From Capra hircus (lineage: Eukaryota; Chordata; Mammalia; Artiodactyla; Bovidae): a stretch of DNA of 64,000 nt. Made by a program: the position numbers and the translations under genes. The stretch is taken from positions 32,730,575 through 32,794,574 of the forward strand of contig NC_030819.1 in NCBI RefSeq assembly GCF_001704415.2, written 5' to 3'. The notes under the pieces are model-generated. The model had not been told where the DNA came from, searched no databases, and saw only the letters and a list, made by a program, of their open reading frames with translations. Below are positions 10,907 to 22,139 of this stretch, piece by piece (positions within the stretch are counted from its first letter, which is position 1; every line of letters starts with the position of its first letter).

Positions 10907-11120
10907 GGGCTTCCTGGGTGGCTCAGTGTTAAAGAATCCACCTGCAATGCAGGAGACATAGAGACACAGGTTCAATCACTGGGTTGGGAAAATCCCCTGG
11001 AGAAGGAAATGGCAACCCACTCCAGTATCCTTGCCTGGAAAATCCCACGGTTAGAGGAACCTTGAGGGCTACAGTGCATGGGGTCACAAAAGTTGGACAC
11101 GACTGAGTGACTAAACAGCA
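10907..11120 (+). mobile_element. Bov-tA SINE, full length
   Basis: The copy runs from the tRNA-like head (GGGCTTCCTGGGTGGCTCAG) through the Bov-A body to a BovB-like tail, GACACGACTGAGTGAC, followed by a short A-rich end. It forms the right-hand end of the ancient L1 segment. Confidence 0.92.
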
Positions 11121-11648
11121 GACGGAATTTTATATCGTACTTCTCTCAATTAGAAGCAGAAATGTCAACTGATGCAGGGAATATAGCTTGCATTTCAAAT
11201 TCATAAGTGTGACCATGAGTTGTTACTCTGTCTCTGCTTTTTGTAAAGTTTAGATTACCACCTAGATATTATTTGCTAGGTTTTAGTCTGGCACATATAT
11301 CATTATAGATCACATTGCAACATAGAAACATTCTCTGGGAGCTTTAAGCTCTATATCACCTTTGGAGATCTTTAGGTATGTATAGGGTTTCTCTGGAACA
11401 AGCTGGTGCATGACCTCCACCTTTAGAAGTCAGAGTGTGAGTCTGTAGCCCTGTGCTGACAGTGCAATAGAGTCATCAATGTATTTTGTGTCATCTTATA
11501 TATACTGGAAGGCTGGAAACATAATCTCTTCACAGGCCACTGGAGATATGGAACAAACCAAACAAAATATTCTCAACACAACATAACTAGCTGTACCTCA
11601 CACATTTCCAGTAAGCCCAGCTTGGCTCATGAATACAAACCTCTAGGT
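11121..11648. other. Unassigned sequence
   Basis: About 0.5 kb with no gene or repeat that I can name. Confidence 0.5.
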
Positions 11649-12086
11649 GGTTTTTCCAATAGTCATGTATGGATGTGAAATTTGGACTATAAAGAAAGCT
11701 GAGTGCCGAAAAATTGATGCTTTTGAACTGTGGTGTTGGAGAAGTCTCTTTAGAATCCCCTGGACAGCAAGGAGATCAAACCAGTCAATCCTAAAGGAAA
11801 TAAGTCCTGAATATTCATTGGAAGGACTGATGCTTAACCTGAAGCTCCAATACTTTGGCCACCTGATGTGAAGAGCTGACACACTTGAAAAGCCCCTGAT
11901 GCTGGGAAAGATTGAAGGCAGGAGGAGAAGGGGATGACAGGATGAGATGGTTGGATGGCATCACTGACTCAATGGACATGAGTTTGAACAAGCTCCGAGA
12001 ATTAGTAATAGACAGGGAAGCCTGGCGTGCTGCAGTCCATGGAATCGCAAAGAGTTGGATGCAACTGAATGACTGAACTGAACTGA
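11649..12086 (+). mobile_element. BovB 3' end, 5'-truncated
   Basis: The copy opens in the region encoding VMYGCE and runs through the WCWR, ARRSNQSILKE and LKLQYFGHLM blocks to the BovB terminus. Many substitutions and a TGA after GHLM (11869-11871) indicate an older copy than those around 42 kb. Confidence 0.9.
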
Positions 12087-12507
12087 TGTGGAAATAAGCC
12101 TATCAACTTCCAGAATGTGGGCTCATAGTCACAGGGAAAAAAATGCTTTCATCAATTTGACAGGTAAATAAACGATGACTGCCATTATTATTTTGGGGCA
12201 TCTGTCCAAAGATTTATAATTATTGCCATTGATAGAAAAAATCGGTGACAAAAGTGTGGAAGCATTGTCTGTATTTTTTCGTGTTTGTTTAAACATCTTC
12301 GACTTGCCAATAACAATTGCAGATTATCAGCTTGGAGTTAAACACCTCTGCCCTCCAGTTTCTTATATTGAGAGCTTACTGAGTCGTCTTTGGTGTCTTA
12401 GAAGTCTTCTGACTTCAAAGCTTTTCAGATTTAGAAGAGTTTTTCTGTTAAGTACTCACTCTAAAGTCGAAACAGTATAATTCATTGTAAAAAGTAAAAT
12501 CGCTGAT
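12087..12507. other. Unassigned sequence
   Basis: There is one 85-codon open frame (12223-12480, plus) with no recognisable domain. I regard it as chance. Confidence 0.5.
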
Positions 12508-12594
12508 TCATGTTGAGGTTTGACAGACAACAGCAAAATTCTGTAAAGCAATTATCCTTCAATAAAAAAATAGATAAATTAAAAAAAAAATCAG
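12508..12594 (+). mobile_element. L1 3' terminus, very short copy
   Basis: The sequence has the artiodactyl L1 end: a TTGAGGTTTGACAGA block, then TGTAAAGCAATTATC and TTCAATAAAA followed by an A-rich tail. This is a strongly 5'-truncated insertion on the plus strand. Confidence 0.75.
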
Positions 12595-12680
12595 TTTTGT
12601 GAACGCTAAACTTGCTTTTCTGAAACATCCAAATCTGTAAGCACGAAAGATGCACTTAAGTGCTGACTGCTAATAGTGCC

Positions 12681-12884
12681 AGTGAAAGTCATTCAGTTGT
12701 GTCTGACTCTTTGTGACCCTATGGACTGTAGTCCACCAGACTTCTCTGTCCATGGGATTCTCCAGGCAAGAACACTCGAGTAGGTAGCCAGTCCCTTCTC
12801 CAGCAGATCTTCCCAATCCAGTGATCGAACCCAGGTCTCCTGCGTTGCAGGCAGATTCTTTACCACTGAGCCACCAGGGAAGTA
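12681..12884 (-). mobile_element. Bov-tA SINE
   Basis: Minus-strand copy with the tRNA-like head at about 12884-12825 and the body down to the GTCTGACTC tail motif near 12700. Nearly full length, with no obvious duplication. Confidence 0.9.
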
Positions 12885-13074
12885 GAAATGATTTTAAACA
12901 GGATCGCAAAAGTTACTCATAGTTATTGAATCCAAATGTAAGAGGCTATCTATAAATAAATCATTTTCTAGGACAACAAATATGGCTCAAGTTAAACATG
13001 AAATAAAGAAATTGGAATCTTTGCCTATGTTTCTGCTGTTTCTCAGTCTTTTTCCTGTTGTCAATAGCAGATAA

Positions 13075-14540
13075 TTTTTTTAAACTTATTTATTTTAATC
13101 AGAGGCTAATTACTTTACAATATTGTAGTGTTTTTTTGCCATACATTGACATGAATCAGTCATGGTGTACACGTGTTCCCCATCCTGAACCCCCCTCCCT
13201 CCTCCCTCCCCATCCCATCCCTCAGGGTCAACCCAGTGCACCAACCCTGCCTTGTCTCATGCGTTGAACCTGGACTGGTGATCTGTTTCACATATGATAA
13301 TGTTTCAGTGCTATTCTCTCAAATCATCCCATCCTCGCCCTCTCCCACAGAGTTCAAAAGACTGTTCTTTACATCTGTATCTCTTGCTGTCTCACATATA
13401 GGGTCATCATTACCATCTTTCTAAATTCCACATGTATGTGTGAGTATACTGTATTGGTGTTTTTCATTCTGACTTACTTCACTCTGTATAATAGGCTCCA
13501 GTTTCATCCACCTCATTAGAACTGATTCAAATGTATTCTTTTTAATGGCTGAGTAATATTCCATTGTGTATATGTACCACAGCTTTCTTATCCATTTGTC
13601 TGCCCAATGGACATCTAGGTTGCTTCCATGTCCTGGCTATTATAAACAGTGCTGCAATGAATATTGGGGTACATGTGTCTCTTTCAATTCTTGTTTCCTC
13701 AGTGTGTATGCCCTGCAGTGGAATTGCTGGGTTGTATGGCAGTTCTATTTAGTTTTTTTAAGGAATCTCCACACTGTCCTCCATAGTGGCTGTACTAGTC
13801 TGCATTCCCACCAACAGTGTAAGACGGTTCTTTTTTCTCCACACCCTCTCCAGCATTTATTGCTTGTAGACTTTTGGATCACAGCCATTCTGATTGGCTT
13901 GAGATGGTACCTCATTGTGGTTTTGATTTTTATTTCTCTGATAATGAGTGATGCTGAGCATCTTTTCATGTGTTTGTTAGCCATCTGTATGTCTTCTTTG
14001 GAGATATGTGTTTAGTTCTTTGGCCCATTTTTTGATTGGGTCATTTATTTTTCTGGAACTGAGCTACAGGAGTTGCTTGTATATTTTTGAAATTAATTCT
14101 TTGTCAGTTGCTTCATTTGCTATTATTTTCTCCCATTCTGAAGGCTGTCTTTTCACCTTGCTTATAGTTCCCTTCATTGTGCAAAAGCTTTTAAGTTTAA
14201 TTAGGTCCCATTTGTTTATTTTTGCTTTTATTTCCATTTTTCTGGGAGGTGGGTCATAGAGGATACTGCTGTGATGTATGTTGGAGAGTGTTTTGCCTAT
14301 GTTTTCCTCTAGGAGTTTTATAGTTTCTGGTCTTATGTTTCGATTTTAATCCATTTTGAGTTTATTTTTGTGTATGGTGTTAGAAAGTGTTCTAGTTTCA
14401 TTCTTTTACAAGTGGTTGACCAGTTTTCCCAGCACCACTTGTTAAAGAGATTGTCTTTTTTTCATTGTGTATTCTTGCATCCTTTGTCAAAGATAAGGTG
14501 TCCATAGGTGCGTGGATTTATCTTTTGGCTTTCTATAGTT
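13075..14540 (-). mobile_element. L1 LINE 3' part (ORF2 C-terminus and 3' UTR), minus strand
   Basis: This 5'-truncated L1, relatively young by its coherence, reads on the minus strand from within ORF2 (14540) to the 3' end (13075, where a short T run marks the tail). It contains the ORF2 C-terminal cysteine-rich block and the A+C-rich 3' UTR with its run of CCCTCCCTCC on the plus strand near 13192-13210. Confidence 0.9.
13395..14250 (-). pseudogene. L1 ORF2 C-terminal domain fragment
   Basis: The open piece 13984-13745 carries the L1 ORF2 C-terminal signature: NKCWRGCGEK, LHCWWEC and QPLWRTVWRFLKK in order. This cysteine/histidine region binds RNA in active L1. Downstream (below 13745) another frame continues to the ORF2 end around 13395. 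Frameshifts separate the pieces. Confidence 0.88.
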
Positions 14541-15466
14541 GTAATCTGTAAATATGTTTCTTTTAAAATGTGGGTAGAAAATTGTTCAACATTTCAGGAA
14601 CTACACCTCTCAAATTCTTATTGATGTCTGAAAGTGTTTAAGAGCTCTTAAGAAAAACTAGCCTGGGAATAAATAGCTAAGAGCTGATTTATAAATCATG
14701 GGCAACAGAATAATGGCTTACTTTTAAAATGATAGTCAAAAAGCCCTATTTACATTTTTTAAATGAAAGCTTACCCCTTTCTTCTGAGATCAAGTAGAGA
14801 TGGCATTATCCTCATTTTGCAGATGCATAAACAAGTTCAGAAAAGGTAAAAAATGTGCCGACCACTAAGAAATACACAACTGCTAGGTAGCGTGGCAAGT
14901 TAGAGTTCAAAGTAAATCACTGAGGAATGAGGAGGGAGATGAGAGACCAATTGAGAAATCATAGAATTAAAAATTAAATGGAAACTGGTCATCTTAACAA
15001 CCCAATAACGTAACAAAATACCTCTAGAAATTACTTCCAGAAGCATTTTCTAATATTTGAATATGTAGGAAAGTAGAGAATTTTCCATACCATAATTATT
15101 TAATTTTATTTATAGTTCTTAATAATATGATAGCAATATGGAAAATTAAAGTTTGAAACTCTTCTTTTTTAGAGAGGGGACAGAATTTAGTGTGCAGGTG
15201 ACTTGTACTAAGCAATGGGAGCAAGGGACATTTCCTCATGTGTTAAGGGTAAGGATTCTATTGTATCACCAAGTGCATCTGATTTACAAAACATCAGAAT
15301 AGTAGAACTTTTAAAAAATGTTATATAATCTAAGCTAAATGACCTTATTACAAGTGGGAGATTTGAGGTCTAGAAAATGAAGTTACTGATGTAGACCTGG
15401 GTTTTGTTCAGTATGTCATGATTTCAATGTCTGATTTGTTTTCCTTAATATTTTCCATATCTTTTC
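14541..15466. other. Unassigned AT-rich sequence with a possible MIR remnant
   Basis: Mostly unrecognised. The stretch 14790-14915 resembles the MIR core in reverse orientation ('ttatcctcattttgcagatg...'), but weakly. Confidence 0.45.
14790..14915 (-). mobile_element. MIR SINE remnant
   Basis: It has a 'cattttgcagatg' core followed by an AAGGTAA-like box and a partly preserved 'agttagagttcaaa', the usual order of MIR in reverse. It is highly diverged. Confidence 0.5.
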
Positions 15467-15648
15467 ATCATGTGTGCTCAGTCATGTTCGATTCTTTGCT
15501 ACCCCATGGGCTATACCCCACCAGGCTCCTCTGTCCATCGAATTTTCCAGGCAAGAATATTGGGGTGGATTGCCATTTCCTTCTCCAGGGAATCTTCCCA
15601 ATCAGAGATCAGGCAGATTATTTACCACCGAGCCATCTGGGAAGCCTG
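15467..15648 (-). mobile_element. Bov-tA SINE with target-site duplication
   Basis: Minus-strand copy with an internal deletion in the tRNA-related part. The 9-bp sequence tatcttttc occurs at 15458-15466 and 15649-15657, directly at both edges, so this is a clean insertion. Confidence 0.9.
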
Positions 15649-16236
15649 TATCTTTTCTTTTAGGCAGTGGCTTAATGTAGGACAAAGAGTGGCCTCTTAG
15701 TAGCTCCTAATGTACAGATGATGTATTTCATTATAAATATGGTTAACTAAGTTAAAATTTTACCTAGACCATACAGTCCTATGAAAGGAAAATGTTCCAC
15801 ACTACATTGTCTGGGCAGCTGGTGATGTAACAACTTGTAAAAACTGGCACAAGGACTGACCTTTTGAAGAAATGATGAGAGAGACCAAAGTCACTCTTTC
15901 GCTACCTTCCTAAACACTGTTCTGTTACCTTCTAAGCCTAGAAATTATCTGACAATCATCATCATTTTGGAGAAAAATTCTGTCCAGATGGTTGTAAACT
16001 AAAGTTAACAAACAATGAAAGAATGGCTGGTCTGAGTATATATCTCCCTCTGTATATGGGTGCACCATTCTAATCATTCATTGACCCTCGAAGACAGAGA
16101 ACCTCCTTACCATCTAAAGGAATGGGAATGCTTCCAAAGTGATGAAGTGTCAAGCAATATGATTTGGTTCAGACCCACAAATGTTTGTTGAAGCCCTGAT
16201 GTGTTTCAAGTTAGATATACAGAGATAAACATAACA
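15649..16236. other. Unassigned sequence
   Basis: No gene seen. The last part (about 16165-16236) vaguely resembles an ancient mammalian repeat with a 'tgtttgttgaa...' motif. Confidence 0.4.
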
Positions 16237-16249
16237 TGGCATCTACTTT

Positions 16250-16471
16250 GTGCATACATGCTAAGTCTTTCCGTCGTGTCTGACTCTTTACAAGCCCAAG
16301 GACTGTAGCCCATCAGGCTCCTCTGTCCATGGGATTCTCCAAGCAATAATACTGGAACAGATTGCCATGCTCTTCCCCAGGGGATCTTCCTGACCCAGGG
16401 ATCGAACCTGTGTCTCTTATGTCTCCTGAATTGGCAGGCAGGTTCTTTACCACTAGTGCCACCTGGGAAGC
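16250..16471 (-). mobile_element. Bov-tA SINE with perfect 13-bp duplication
   Basis: A full-length minus-strand copy. The target-site duplication tggcatctacttt is present at 16237-16249 and 16472-16484 without a mismatch, indicating a rather recent insertion. Confidence 0.95.
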
Positions 16472-16543
16472 TGGCATCTACTTTAGCACTGATACACTGC
16501 AGGGAGGCACTGTGACTTGCTCCCCTCTAGTCATATCACAATT

Positions 16544-16703
16544 GGAGAAGGAAATGGCAACCCACTCCAGTGTTCTTGCCTGGAGAATCCCAGGGACAGG
16601 GGAGCCTTGTGGGCTGCTGTCTATGGGGTCACACAGATTCTTTACCACTTAAGCACAGAGTCGGACACGACTGAAGCGACTTAGCAGCAGCAGCAGCAGC
16701 AGC
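16544..16703 (+). mobile_element. Bov-A2 SINE, 5'-truncated, with perfect 15-bp duplication
   Basis: Bov-A2 is a dimer of Bov-A monomers ending in a CAG-repeat tail. Here only the second monomer is present, starting GGAGAAGGAAATGGCAACCC and ending in (CAG)n. agtcatatcacaatt stands at 16529-16543 and 16704-16718. Inside the monomer, after CACACAGA, an extra segment of about 22 bp interrupts the otherwise standard sequence (see findings). Confidence 0.93.
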
Positions 16704-16779
16704 AGTCATATCACAATTAGTAGACAAGAAAATCATCAAATCTACTGGGAAAGAGTAGTTTAAAAAAGGATAAGGCCTA

Positions 16780-17060
16780 AAGGCATGGAACCAAATTATG
16801 GCTCTGCCACTTTTCAGCTGTATTACTTGGTAAACTTTCCTAATCTTGATGAGCGTCTTAGCTACGGTGACTGCATTTTCTGGTCCCAGCAGTCCTGGTT
16901 CATATCTGTTGTCATATCTTTGTCCTGTTTCTCCCTCTCAACAGTTTTTCATCATTTATGTTCATTTTTGATCACCTTAAATCTTATTTCATCTTTAAAA
17001 ACTGGACTAATCATGCCAACATCAGAAGTGATTGTAAGAATTAAACAAACGTGTGTGTGC
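16780..17060 (+). mobile_element. MIR SINE remnant
   Basis: It contains 'tggctctgccactttt...gctgtatta' followed, after an insertion or divergence, by 'tcatgccaacatc' and 'gtaagaattaaa', in the order of a MIR in forward orientation. The A run at 17063-17078 lies just behind it. Confidence 0.5.
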
Positions 17061-17100
17061 ACAAAAAAAAAAAAAAAATGCCTAGATGTATATGAATGGA

Positions 17101-17233
17101 GGGCTTCCCTGGTGACTGAGATTAAAGAATCTGCCTGCAACACGGCAGACTCAGTTTCAATTCTTGGATTGGGAAGATCCCGGAGAAGGGAACAGCTACC
17201 CACTCCAGTATTCTTGCCTGGAGAATTCCATGG
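17101..17233 (+). mobile_element. Bov-tA SINE, 3'-truncated
   Basis: The tRNA-like head (GGGCTTCCCTGGTGACTGAG) and the first part of the body are present, stopping after GCCTGGAGAATTCCATGG. The tail is missing. Confidence 0.88.
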
Positions 17234-18824
17234 AATTTTTAAAAACAAGAAATATAATAAATGAATATAAGATTACTGGAGAATGGAGGTTTAATTGCTT
17301 TTTTAAGATATATCATCTTTAGCATATGTGCAAGCTTATTCCCTGATCCTGGATTTATTTTTCATAGTATGAACTTAATATACTAATGGTTTTTACCACT
17401 ATCTATACATGGCAGGAAAACATCCCATTTCCCAGTAAATATACTTCAGGTATCCAATGATGCCGATTTTATTTTTTTATGTATTTTAAAGTCATTTAAG
17501 ATATAAGAAATATAGCAATGTGAATTACATTTTTTGGGTAAAATCCAATGAGCTTTGTGATCACTTATTTCTTTCTCCTCCGAAAGAAGGTAGGTAGCCT
17601 TTAATGTTCTCTCTGAATCACCTATAAAAAAGCATAGGCCTCACTTCTTAAGCTGTAGAACCCTAGAGGATTATTCTCTGAAAATAACAGCTTATGTAAA
17701 TAACTACACAAAATAATATGACTTAGAAAAGAAGACCCAAGATGACCCTTTAATTAACCAACATTAGGACTCAAAGCTCCTGGAGTCTTGGGGGTTTTTC
17801 ATTTCAATACTTAGCTAAACAGATTCAGATTATGAAATAGCCTAAACAAACTCAGCATTGATATTGTTTATGAAAAGTGGAAAAATAAGTACAAAATTGG
17901 TATGCATCCTTCTAAAAAGACAGCCTTAAAATATTCACTTAGATGAAAGTCAAAATGGGCCCCTCATCTTTCTGACCTGTGTAGCAATAACCTGGGTTTA
18001 TGACTTAACCTGCCTACCTCAAGAAGTGGTAATAACAGCCGTTATTTTCTGTGGAAAAAGTGCCTGTAACCATGTCATCCTCTGATAAATCATACCAATT
18101 GCATCTTATTGTGTAACCAATGGTTCAATTAACTCACATCACCACTCAATTTATCAAATTAAAAAGGAAGGGCTTTGTGTGTTCTAATAATTGTTTCATT
18201 AACATAAAACTAGTTAAGAACCAGGAAGCTTCAGATCTCAATGCATGTTGCCTTTACGCAGTTTTGTTTTGATTTGCTCTGATGGTTGTACACTGACATA
18301 GCTCGTGTCTTCTATTAGTTGTCATGATTATTCTTTCGTATGGCTATTGAATGTGGCAGGACTTTGCAGAAGACAAACACAGTATGATAGAACAAAATGG
18401 TAACCGTGATTTTGAAAGTCTGGGCATGTATTTACGCATTCCAAGAACTTTAAAATGAGCATTGGTATCAGTTCAGTAGGGGAGTGTGGTCTTTATGAAA
18501 GAGCTCTGTTAGAATAATATATTTAAAGATTTTTAAGTTTTGAGAGCAAGGAATTTTATAGTAAATTTGAAATGATTCTTAAAACATTTTGTCTCAGCAG
18601 AATAAATAGCAATTTTATTATTCCATTTCACATAAATGTATCAAGTTGAAATACTTGAGAGGTATTGTCCAATAAAAAATAATTTTGGAAATTTTAAGTC
18701 AGGTGATTAGAGAAGTCACCCATATCTCAGTCATCTCATAATTATCTCTTCCAAAAAGAATGGCACAAATGAATATTTAAACCAGTGTGCTGATCATAAT
18801 GCAGTAATAATAACTAATTTGTCC
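17234..18824. other. Unassigned, repeat-poor AT-rich sequence
   Basis: About 1.6 kb without recognisable transposon, open frame of note or simple repeat. It could include host regulatory DNA but shows no specific sign of it. Confidence 0.5.
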
Positions 18825-18965
18825 CACTATATAACAATTTACACAACTCTTTCACATTATTTTAATCTTATAATAACCATGTAAATTAAAAAATCATCAC
18901 TCCTACTTTGTGGATGTAGGAACTGAGGTTTCCAGGGGTTACATTACCCATGTTGAGTTGCTCAG
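18825..18965 (-). mobile_element. MIR SINE remnant, reverse
   Basis: Weak match to the MIR core in reverse: 'tactttgtggatgtaggaactgagg' corresponds to the conserved 'cattttacagatgaggaaactgagg' type box. Highly decayed. Confidence 0.4.
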
Positions 18966-19004
18966 CTACGTTAAAACAAAGGTACATACAATCTAGTTAA
19001 AGAC

Positions 19005-19215
19005 AATACCCTTGGAATCAGAAAACCAGCTTTGATGCTTATCGATTGAGAAGTCTTGGTTGATTCATTTAAAATCTCTGCTACATTTCTCACCTCTAAA
19101 GTAAGGGTCCTGCCACCTGGCATAACGATTGTGTTAGATGAAATGTGCGAGTGAAAGCACTTGGTATGTTGCACACACACTCAGTAAATACTGTCTATAT
19201 TTGATGCCTTGGACT
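19005..19215 (+). mobile_element. MIR SINE, forward
   Basis: A good MIR order is visible: 'cttggaatcagaaaaccag', a degraded central region, 'aaaatctctgctacatttctcacctctaaagt', 'gattgtgttagatgaaatg' and 'ctcagtaaatactgt'. This is one of the clearer ancient SINEs of the window. Confidence 0.7.
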
Positions 19216-19260
19216 GATGCCTTGTTGCCTTCCTTATTCATTTTACCCACTACCAAATGG

Positions 19261-19491
19261 GGCTTCCCTGGTGACTAGGATGGTAAAGAATCTGCCTGCA
19301 ATTCCAGAGACTCAGGAGATTCCTTTTGATCCCTGGGTTGGGAAGGTCTTCTGGAGAAAGGAGTGGCACTCACCTCATTCCAGTATTCTTGCCTGGAGAA
19401 TCCCAGGGACAGAGGAGCCTGGTGGGCTCCAGTCCATGGGGTTGCAAAGAGTCGGACATGACCGAGTGACTAACACTTTCACACTTTCACC
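19261..19491 (+). mobile_element. Bov-tA SINE, full length
   Basis: A complete copy from GGCTTCCCTGGTGACTAGG to a GACCGAGTGACTAACACTTTC tail. Flanks accaaatgg (19252-19260) and accaaaagg (19492-19500) differ at one base and form a likely duplication. Confidence 0.93.
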
Positions 19492-19650
19492 ACCAAAAGG
19501 ACTTGGACATTTGGATCATGTTTCTAGTAATGTTCAGAGCTGATTCTATGCTGATCTTTGTCCTTTGTATTCCTAATAGTGAGTTTTCACATTTATATCC
19601 AGGGAAATAATGGAGAACGTTACTTTTGACCCTTTCTACCAGTGTGTGTG

Positions 19651-19864
19651 TGCTCAGGCACTTCAGTGGCGTCTAACTCTTTCTGACCCTGTGGATTATA
19701 GCTCACCGGCTCCTCTGTCCATGGGATTCTCTAATCAAGAATACTGGAGTGGGTTGTTGTGCCCCCATCCAGGGGATCGTCCTGATCCAGGGATCAAACT
19801 CAAATCTCTTGCATCTCCTTCATTGCAGGAGGATGGTTTACCCGCTGAACCACCCAGGAAGCCC
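19651..19864 (-). mobile_element. Bov-tA SINE
   Basis: Minus-strand, nearly full-length copy, head near 19864 and tail near 19660. More diverged than its neighbour at 19261. Confidence 0.9.
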
Positions 19865-21121
19865 ACTGGAGAAACCATGAACTTAAGATTCCTTATAATA
19901 AATTAATCACCTTCTTACCTTATTGGTTGTTATTTAGAATTCTTCTCATGGCAGCCCTGTAATCCGAGTATTGTTGTTCTTAGTTTGAAATCATTTTATC
20001 ATTGTTATCTCAGTCTTGATGACTCAGAGTTTTCAGGCTAATTTCAACTCTCCTCCCTCTTTCTTTTCCTGAATCCAATTAGGTACAAAATCTTATCCTG
20101 ACAATTTCAGCTTCAAATTGCCTCTCACATCCTTTTCTTTCCTTTGTTTCCAATTTCCAACTCTGATTTAGGCTGTTTGGCTACATAGTTGGACTAATGC
20201 TAAAACCTTTCAATTTGTTATCCCACCTCCTACTAATCTCTGTTATCAGCCTTATCATGTTTGTTTCTAAATTAACCTTCTAAAATAGTATTTTAATCAT
20301 GTCATCCTATTAAAAACCTGTGTTTTCCTAATGCTTTCAAGATTGAGTCTAAACTCCTTAACATGGTACTAAAGATCTGCAATCACTTTTGTCACCTTAT
20401 TTCCCCAGGTGCCCATATAAAAAAGGTTTACTATTATTTCCAAGGCACATATGATAATCGTATAACTCTGAAATTTTATTCTCATCATATTGTCCATTTG
20501 GAATTATTTTGATTCTTGTTCTAGACTTTCTAAAACCAACCTCTTCTTCATCACAACTAAGATTGCATCTTAGTAAAATAATAACTGATACATCTTGTCC
20601 TATTTAATTTATTTTTCCTCCCTTTTTACTACTTCCTTCTCTCTGCAGCCTTATATTAAAAAATTTAAGGACTATGAGTTTCACTACTCTCAAATCCCCA
20701 TATTGCATAGTACACAGAGTGTGTACCACAAATGCGTGCTAATTAAATTGCAAAAAAACAATGTGTGTAGCTAAACAGATAAACAGATGCTCAATATACA
20801 GTTCAACTTAATTTAAAATAAGATACAACTCTTTTACAAAGAACCAAAAAGTGAATTTTCTCTTTATAATGTAAATCTCAATTATAAGATGGAGTAATGG
20901 GTATCAAGATCTGCTATCAGTCTCTTAATGTGCACCAGAAATTAGCCTAACACAGAGCTCTCTGTACTTAAAAAGTAACATAATAGATGGTACATCTACA
21001 GCTACAGTGCAGGTATTCACAAGCTGCAGAGAATAATCAACCTAGTGATCTCGTCAATTTGAGAAAGACATAATTTTGTGTCACTTAACTCTCCTCTCTA
21101 TTTGGGCCATTAAAGGAAGAC
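19865..21121. other. Unassigned sequence with a probable L2 remnant
   Basis: No gene recognised. Only the segment about 20250-20420 resembles a known family (L2). Confidence 0.45.
20250..20420 (+). mobile_element. L2 LINE remnant
   Basis: The order 'aaccttctaaaata...atcatgtcatcctattaaaaacct', then 'caagattgagtctaaactccttaacatgg' and 'ctgcaatcac', follows the 3' part of L2, where the family has a conserved 'gtccaaactccttagcatgg' block. Old and diverged. Confidence 0.6.
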
Positions 21122-21505
21122 TTATTCAAGAGTTGTGGTGGCCAGGGGAGGAGATATAGGGGAGGGATAGATTGGGAATTTAGAATTAGCAGATGCAAAC
21201 AATTATATATGGAATGGATAAACAACAGGTCCTACTGAACCTGGATCTCCTGCATTACAGGCAGATTGACCATTTGAGCCCCCAGGGAAGCCATATAGCA
21301 CAGGGAACTATATTCAATATCCTGTGATAAACCATAATGGAATAGAATCTGAAAAAGAATGTATACATACAAGGAACTCTACTCAGTACTCTGTGGTGAC
21401 CTAAATAGGAAGGAAATCCAAAAAAGGGGATAGGTATGTGTGTATATATATAGTTGATTCACTTTGCTACACAGTAGAAACTAACACAACATTGTAAAGC
21501 AACTA
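21122..21505 (+). mobile_element. L1 3' UTR, plus strand, split by SINEs
   Basis: Artiodactyl L1 3' UTR landmarks occur in order: GGGAGGGATAGATTGGGAAT, TAGCAGATGCAAAC, GGATAAACAACAGGTCC, CAGGGAACTATATTCAATATC, GTGATAAACCATAATGG and CAACATTGTAAAGCAACTAT. A short minus-strand SINE piece lies at 21236-21294. The L1 tail (actctgataaaaattaatt) resumes at about 21921, beyond two more SINEs. Confidence 0.85.
21236..21294 (-). mobile_element. Bov-tA head fragment
   Basis: Only the tRNA-related end (CCAGGGAAGCC to GGATCTCCTG, antisense) is present, interrupting the L1 3' UTR. Confidence 0.75.
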
Positions 21506-21626
21506 TGTGCTGGGTCGTTTCAGTCATGTCTGACTCTATGCAACATGTGGATGGTAGCCCATCAGGTTCCTCTATCCATGAGATTCTCCAGGCAAGAATA
21601 GTGGACCGCGTTGCCATTTATCTCTT
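21506..21626 (-). mobile_element. Bov-A-type SINE fragment, interrupted by a Bov-A2
   Basis: Antisense Bov-A body from the tail (TTTCAGTCATGTCTGACTC) to TGCCATTTAT. It inserted into the L1 3' UTR and was then hit at its end by the Bov-A2 next to it. Confidence 0.82.
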
Positions 21627-21639
21627 CAATAGCAACTCT

Positions 21640-21913
21640 GCTGCTGCTGCTGCTAAGTCGCTTCAGTCATGTTCAATTCTGTGTGACCCCATAGACGGCA
21701 GCCCACCAGGCTCTCCAGTCCCTGGGGTTCTCCAAGCAAGAACACTGGAGTGGGTTGCCATTTCCTTCTCCAACGCATGAAAGTGAAAAGTGAAAGTGAA
21801 GTCGCTCAGTCATGTCCGACTCTTAGCGACCCTGTGGACTGCAGCCTACCAGGCTCCTCCATCCATGGGATTTTCCAGGCAAGAGTACTGGAGTGGGGTG
21901 CCATCGCCTTCTC
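21640..21913 (-). mobile_element. Bov-A2 SINE, complete dimer with 13-bp duplication
   Basis: Antisense Bov-A2: the CTG-repeat tail at 21640-21654, the first antisense monomer to about 21775, the linker AGTGAAAAGTGAAAGTGAAG (21783-21802) and the second monomer to 21913. The 13-bp duplication caatagcaactct at 21627-21639 and 21914-21926 fixes both ends. Confidence 0.95.
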
Positions 21914-22139
21914 CAATAGCAACTCTACTCTGATAAAAATTAATTTTAAAAAATTCTATAAAAAATACTACAAAGTCAGAAATGAAAAAGACCCACCACC
22001 ATATTTTAATCTCTGGCTTTTAGACCTAGTTACAAGTTCATTGCTAAGCAACATATACAGGGATAAAATATGACTCTTCAGTGTTTAAATCTCCATTCTG
22101 GTCTAATATACACCAATAAAGACTGACTCATCAAAAACA

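Noticed and set aside
13566..14015. 149-codon plus-strand open frame with many cysteines and tryptophans
   Set aside because: Antisense of the L1 ORF2 C-terminal region, whose real coding strand is minus.
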